From Lasiosphaeria ovina (Eukaryota > Ascomycota > Sordariomycetes > Sordariales > Lasiosphaeriaceae): a stretch of DNA of 64,000 nucleotides. The translations under genes were made by a program, and so were the position numbers. This document shows, piece by piece, positions 58,387 to 64,000 of this stretch. Where the stretch lies: contig JAULSN010000004.1 of NCBI GenBank assembly GCA_033439765.1, forward strand, positions 5,714,001 to 5,778,000, given 5' to 3'. How positions within the stretch are numbered: the first letter of the stretch is position 1; the number at the start of each line of letters is the position of its first letter. The notes under the pieces are model-generated. The model was not told the DNA's origin and ran no database searches. It saw nothing but the letters and a program-made list of their open reading frames with translations.

Positions 58387-60129
58387 ATGTCTTCGGGATT
58401 CAATGTAAGTTGCGCGCTGTATAACAAGGCAAAAATCTCGTGGTTGAACTAGCACTAACAGACGGCGCGCCACCCCGCACACAGGATCCCAAGCTGTTGT
58501 ACGCCATCAACGGCGTCTCGGCATACCACATTGCCAACGGCAAGGAGGAACCCCTCACCCCCGGCGGCCCACAGACACTCTCGCTGTTGATGGTCCCGAC
58601 GAGCTCCATCTTTGCCGATCCGTCTATCAGCCCCGAGGCCGGCGGCGTTGAAGAGGACTTCTATCTTCACCTCCACCTGCCTCCAGAGCTCGACCTCCCG
58701 CTCCCTGCCACGACGCAGATCTACCACCAGCCGCCCAGAAGCTACCTCATCCCGCGCTGGGACCTTGGCCCAGACAGCGGCGCCTTCACGAGAATAGAGT
58801 TTCCTAGCATCGAGAGCCGCAAGTCGATCCAGGAGGATGTAGATACGTTCGAGACCATCTTGGCGCAATGTACTGCCTTCCTAGAGCGGTCTCCGCCGCC
58901 CAGGACCGGACAGAGTTCCAAATCGGCAGGGCATTCCAAGAGTGGGAGTCGCTCGCCGACCTTGGCGTCCAAAGCAGCCGCCGCGGCCGGGGAGGAGCTA
59001 CCCGCATACAACCCCGCCGACTTCAAGCCAGGCGAGGCGTATGCGCGAGGGAGCCAGAGTGCCAAGGGCGCACCCGGCCAGATTGTGCTCGTTGATGAAG
59101 AGGACGGAAGTGTCATCGGAGAGCTAGCAGATGGCTACCAGCTTATCGAGCACGAGAAGTTGAAGCCCGGATCCAAAGGTAAGAAGAACCCCTTCCCCAC
59201 AGCCATTGTCCTTAGGTCATCATCGCCCCTGAGATTTGAATCATATCCTAACAGCGAGTTTTTCAGACCCTGTTGAGATCACGTTTCCATCCGATGGCGG
59301 CCAAAAAATCGATATCGCGCCTGTGTCGGCGGATATGGTCGAGGCGGAGTTACACCCGGCCTATAAGAAGTCGTTCCTGGTATCCAACGCATCGGCAGCA
59401 TCGCGCTTGATAATAACAGGGTCGGATATGGTCTCCAAACTCCTCCAGGGCCAAGCCGACAACTTCACAAAGAAGACGACGCCCAACTCCAAGCCCGTCA
59501 CGTTCAAGCCCAGTACCAAGGACCACATCCGCCGCATCAGCACATTCACGGGCGGAGCAGCCCAGCTGTCGGCCAAGACGGTGGGCCAGATCGGCAGGGT
59601 GGCGCAGAATGTCGGGGCCTCGCTCGGGGGCCACGCCAAGAAGGCGGGCTCTTCCAAGGGCTTCGGCCCCGACGGCAAGCCGCTCGAGACGTACAAGCCC
59701 GGCCTGCTCAACAAGAGCATGATGGCCTTTTCAACCGTCATGGACGGGGTGGAGCAGGCTGGCCGGCACTTGCTGTCGTCGACGTCGGAGGCCGCCACGA
59801 CGGTGGTGGAGCACAAGTGGGGCCCCGAAGCCGGCGACGTGTCGCGGAGTGTTGGCGGCGGGGTCAAGAACGTGGGCCTCGTCTACATCGACGTTACGGG
59901 CGTGTCGCGGCGGGCCATCCTAAAGAGCGTCGCCAAGGGCATGGTGGTGGGCCGCACCGTCAGCGGGCAGGATGTGATTGTCGGCGGAGGCGACGGCGGC
60001 GTCGTCAACGTGAATGACCCTGACGGTCTTGAGAAGAAGACCACTATCGAGAACCAGTCGGTCGGCTCCATGAGCGTCGCCGACGGCAAGCAACCGGCAA
60101 GCGCCTTGTCGCCTGGCTTGAACCGCTAA
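58387..60129 (+). CDS. Senescence/spartin-domain protein
   Basis: Three exons (58387-58404, 58485-59178, 59267-60129) give 524 aa. The first exon is only 18 nt (MSSGFN) with a perfect GTAAGT donor. The second intron has donor GTAAGA, a CTAAC branch and a TTCAG acceptor; the split codon rebuilds Asp in KDPVEITFPSDGG. Residues 1-230 form a soluble N-terminal region (DPKLLYAINGVSAYHI...) ending in a Ser-rich linker. The C-terminal half (about 260-500) is the senescence domain shared by plant ERD7-like proteins and animal spartin: KLLQGQADNFTKKT, then a Gly/Ala-rich helical stretch with GLVYIDVTGVSRRAILKSVAKGMVVGR. Such proteins bind lipids or lipid droplets; the fungal role is inferred. There is no signal peptide. 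Confidence 0.85.
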
Positions 60130-61309
60130 CCTTGGGTGTTTTCCTGTGTGAGTGTGTGCGTGTTTGGGTGTGTGGCAAGCGATCAAGGCAATTTTGGATG
60201 GAAAATCGCAAGCAGGGTGCAAGTGCTGTGATTTTGTTTACTTTTTCCCCCCTTTCCCCTGGTTGATATTTCGCGTCTACTTATTAACCAACCCCCAAAC
60301 GCCCCTTAAGTGGGATCGTGGTATTCATTGTAATTTTATAATGATCTTTTGGTTTCATATTTTCCTCTTTCATGTCCGATAGATTGATTAGATTGGCCTT
60401 GGCCGCTGCGGCTATAAAACGAAAGATGGTGACAATATATGAGCGAGTCTTGTCTCGGGCTTTCCCTTTGCGGTACATCGAGGTTGAGGCCTACCCAAGG
60501 TACCTTATTGTGTGGAAAATCCTGACGGGAAGGAATAAGTCAGATGGAAGTCTCGGGAGTTTAAATGCTTCAAGGCGGCGGCGATGTCGTCATGTGACTA
60601 CAGACTGCTGCACAGCGTGAGAAAGCCTAAATCTTTGACGCGTCGTGGAGAAAGCGGGGGGCATAGGGCGCGTCACAGAGGGGCACACACCAAACGACAA
60701 CGCACCGCACGCACTCGCCCTTTGAAACCATCCCGCTGATACTTCCATTGTTGGCTGTCGCGACGGCAGCTACGACCGGCAACAACTTCAGCCACGACTT
60801 CCATCTTACCAAGAAGTAACTCGATTTGGTGACTTTACTTCAAGTTGCTGCGCCAAAAATTCTGGGCAGCAAGCTCGCTCGTCCGAGCTGTGAATAATAT
60901 CATGAAATGACGATGACTCGGGCGGTTTAGCCAACCAACATTGCCGCTGGTTGCTTGCATCAACAGCTACTTGAAATAATCTTTTTTCTGCTTCGTTTCT
61001 CTCTCGTCTCCCGATTTCCCCGACTTGCACCCAAGTGTATGCGCAGTCAAATCTACGAATAATCATAGCTATAAGCTGCCGCCGCGCCCGCTTGCCATTC
61101 CATTGCGTCCATGTGCTGCCGCTTCGAGCTTCTTGGAACCCTGATATTGCTTCTCCAAGACTTGGGCAGCCGTCGACAACCACCACCACGGGAACAGCCC
61201 GTGCATGAGGTCAAGACAAGGTGAGCGCAGGTCTGTAAAGTACTGCGAACATGATTGATTGATCGATTGGTTGACTCTGTTTATCTGCGGCCAGCTCGCC
61301 CCGGCCGAC
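60130..61309. other. Spacer between the senescence-domain and GCP4 genes
   Basis: The left part is likely 3' untranslated sequence with AT-rich strings near 60330-60370. A TACCC-AAGG-TACCTTA motif lies at 60491-60509. No gene is seen. The right end holds the GCP4 leader; several ATG-stop mini-frames near 61250 precede the chosen start. Confidence 0.5.
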
Positions 61310-63909
61310 ATGCTCCACGAAATCCTCCTTTCCCTCTCCGGACACCCGTCCCCCCTGCTCCGAGCGCCCGGCGCCTCTGCCGGCCATGGCGGCGCGCTCG
61401 GCGACAGCAACAGCAACAGCAGCGTCGTCTCGCCTCCTGAGCGCGCCCTCCTCGCCTCTCTCGCACACCTCGGCGACCTGCACGTCAAGCTCATCAGCTT
61501 CGCCGCCCAGATAGCTACGGAGCACCCCTCCATCATCTGCCGCGCCGTGGCCGCCGCCGTCGACTCGATCCACCTCGCCGCCTTCCAGCGCAAGGTGCTA
61601 CAGGTCGAGAACACCATCCTGCGCAAGGATGCCGCCCTGGTCGGCGCCCACAATATTGTGCCCCTGACGGCCGTCGTGGCCGAGTTCGACGGCTGGACGA
61701 GGCGCATGGAGTGGCTGTGGGACCTGGTCCAGTTCATGCTGCGCTCCGGACCCGGACCCTCGCCGTCAAAGGCCAAGGCCGGCACGGGTCCCTCTTCTTC
61801 TTCGTCTTCGTCATCCTCCTCTTGCACCGGCGCAAGGGTTATGGACCGCCTGCGCGCTGAGCTGCAGACGGGCTACATGGATGTCGAAGAGACGGCTACG
61901 AGCTTGGTCGCCGTCGCCGAGTCGGCCTGGCTCAAGCAGGTGTCGGCGTGGATCTTGTACGGGAAGCTGCCCACCTTTGGCGCAGAAGACTTCTTCGTGC
62001 AGCGGTCCAAAGATAGTGCAGAGGTACGGCTGTCGCGCATGGAGGGGGGAGTAGCATTTATTGTCCCGCAGACTCATTGTGCTTGTTGTTAACGATTTGC
62101 TAGGAGTACGTCTCTGTGCCAAGTCTATTACCGGCGTTCGTCACGCCCTCTACTGCGGCGTCTATGCTGTTCATAGGGAGGTCACTGAACCAGATTCGCG
62201 AGAGGAGCATGGGAGACTCTCGCTTCCGCGGGACCGACCACCTGTCGACGCAGCTCAAGCAGCTAGCCGCCCTTAGCCACCCCCTCGATTCGGCCAGCTT
62301 CTCCAGGGCCATAATCGATATCCGGCACTTCCTCTCGAGGACAACACTGCAGCGGCTCCTGCCTATCACCAAAGTCGTCGAGGCGCTGCAGCTCCTCCGT
62401 GACTTTTTTCTTCTGCGGCGGGGCGAGTTTGCCATGGCTCTCATCCAGCAGGCCGAAGAGAAGATCCGGAGCCGGTGGAGGCGGGCAGAAAACCTTGCCT
62501 ACGAGAAGCGGGATGTCCTCGGGACCGTCGTGGTGAAGGAGGGCGAAGTGGCTGCCGTTCTCGCGAGGACTTGGGCCGCTATGGGGTCCATGCAAGGCAA
62601 CCACGCCGATGACGACGAGGGCGTCGAGCTGGCGAGAGATTTGTTGCGCCTGACGCTGGCCAAGTCAGGGTCTACCTCGGCGGCCATGACATCCGCCGCT
62701 GCCGAAGGGGGCCTTACCTCGATCGCGTCCTCTACCCCCTTCCGCAACCTCTTGTTCTCGGTCCCTGTCGTTTTAACCCTGCAGGTCCCCTCTCCGCTCG
62801 ATCTGTTTCTCAGCCAGTCTGACCTCCAGACCTATACTGCCATTAACTCGTATCTGCTGTCCCTACGCCGGGCTCACCTTCGGTTGACAGACTTGTGGAA
62901 AATCTCGTCGCTCCGCCGGCACCACCCTGCTTCTCCTAGCCCGCCTTATGCTAGCACGCGCGGCGGTCGAGAGAAGACGCGCCTATTGCGGCATCGACAC
63001 GACGCGCGGGCGAATATCCTGCGTAATGCCTGGGCGACGGCCAGCGCGGCCATTTTCTTCCTGGGAGAGACCGAGGGTTACCTGCAGACCGAGATCGTCG
63101 CAGTGCTCACGGACGGCTTCCACCGCTGGCTCACGACAGGCGAGGACGAGCAGCGACAAGATGATTTCTTGCCGGCTCAAAAAACAAAACTACAGCCAGC
63201 CCCGCCGTCTCGTCAGGAAGATAACGAGGATATCTGGTTCGCTACCGCTGACCCTCCGGTAGCGTCGTCATCATCGACTCAGCTCGCCACTGCTGCCAAG
63301 CGCCACCACCCCCACGACCCGCAGACGCTCGCCACCGCCCACCGCCTCTACCTGCGCACGGTCGTCGCGCGCCTCCTGCTCGCCCACCCCTCCTTCACGC
63401 AGCCCCTGTACGACGTGCTCGTGCACATCGACCACCTCGTCGCCCTCGTGCACCGCCTGCACGCCGTCTGGAACTCGGCCGACCTCGAGGCCGACGTCGG
63501 CGTCGTCGACGCCTTTGTCGATCTCGCCCGCGAAGAGCGCGAGGTCACGGCCGACCTGCGCGGCGTAGAGGCGCGCGTCCGCCGCGGCATCGAGGGGCTC
63601 GTCGCCGAGCTGCGCCGCATCGAGGCCGCGGGCGGCAGCGAAGGCCGGGACGGAGTTCTGGGGCTGCTCCTGGGGAAGAGTCGGAGCGGTGCCGTCGCCG
63701 GCGTCGGTATAGAGGCGGAAGAGGACGAGGAAGATAATGATAGCGACTTGTGGGGCACTTCCGGTGGCGGCGGCGGCCGGTATATCCCCCGCCGCGTCGG
63801 CGGTGTCGACAGGCTGCTCATGAAGCTGGACTTTGGCACCTGGTTTGCGGCGGACGCGGGAGACCGTGATGGCGACCGCGGCAATGGCGACGATGATGAT
63901 GGGTTGTGA
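61310..63909 (+). CDS. Gamma-tubulin complex component 4 (Spc97/Spc98 family)
   Basis: A subunit of the gamma-tubulin ring complex that nucleates microtubules at spindle pole bodies. Two exons (61310-62023 and 62104-63909) give 839 aa. The intron is 80 bases (donor GTACGG, acceptor GCTAG) and joins SAE to EYVSVPSLLPAFV in frame. The start MLHEILLSLSGHPSPL is characteristic of GCP4 orthologues, so the ATG at 61310 is preferred over the non-ATG extension upstream. The N-terminal GRIP1 region contains WLKQVSAWILYGKL and ends near AASMLFIGRSLNQIRER; the GRIP2 region has FRNLLFSVPVVLTLQVPSPLDLFLS and YLLSLRRAHLRLTDLW. It is longer than animal GCP4 because of Ser-rich and acidic/Gly insertions (about 145-170 and 770-800). 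The C-terminus is acidic. Confidence 0.9.
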
Positions 63910-64000
63910 GGTTATTATGCTATTGCTATCTGGACCTGGGGCGTCTTGGTGAGTGTGTGGTGGGCTTATAGACTAGCTTGTGAACCAGCTTGTAGTATTC

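Overview
The window is nuclear DNA from a filamentous ascomycete (Pezizomycotina, most likely a Sordariomycete). The evidence is: coding regions of high GC and GC-rich third positions; short introns of about 55-80 bases with GTRNGT-like donors, CTAAC-like branch points and YAG acceptors; fungus-specific families (Zn2Cys6 regulator, Clr5, DUF1774, AcpS-type PPTase); cytoplasmic tRNAs with introns after position 37; and long spacers rich in TACCT-type motifs. There are no operons. The genes stand alone on both strands, mostly separated by 0.5-5 kb.

Layout. Bases 1-9802 hold no gene I can support. A tRNA-Arg(ACG) follows at 9803-9875, then the histidine-biosynthesis phosphatase HIS2 (minus, three exons) and an acetamidase/formamidase-like gene (plus, single exon). 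A tRNA-Arg(CCT) with a 12-base intron lies at 15228-15311. Bases 15312-20004 are the most accessory-looking part: an AT-rich patch, a GIY-YIG plus zinc-finger gene that appears broken, and unassigned coding-like fragments. Next come an AcpS-type phosphopantetheinyl transferase (minus), a DUF1774 multipass membrane protein (minus, four exons), a doubtful 200-aa ORF (minus) and a Clr5-domain protein (plus, two exons). A tRNA-Ala(TGC) with a 56-base intron sits at 28768-28895.

Bases 29742-42935 (minus) carry the cytoplasmic dynein heavy chain, about 4378 aa, with all four N-terminal nucleotide loops visible and one intron near its 3' end. Downstream are two minus-strand regulator-like genes: a FAR1-type zinc-cluster protein with a very long polyglutamine tract, and a Zn2Cys6 transcription factor whose first exon I could not find. 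A gene-poor stretch of almost 6 kb with several simple repeats follows. The right end carries a senescence/spartin-domain protein (plus, three exons) and gamma-tubulin complex component 4 (plus, two exons).

How the genes relate. Most are unlinked housekeeping functions: histidine synthesis, amide hydrolysis, carrier-protein activation, microtubule motor and microtubule nucleation. Dynein and GCP4 both serve the microtubule system, but they are 18 kb apart and nothing suggests co-regulation. I see no biosynthetic cluster, CRISPR array, intact transposon or convincing new multi-gene system. The observations most worth following are the disrupted GIY-YIG/zinc-finger locus with its neighbouring duplicated fragment, the FAR1/polyQ protein as a possible domesticated transposase domain, and the long empty left arm.
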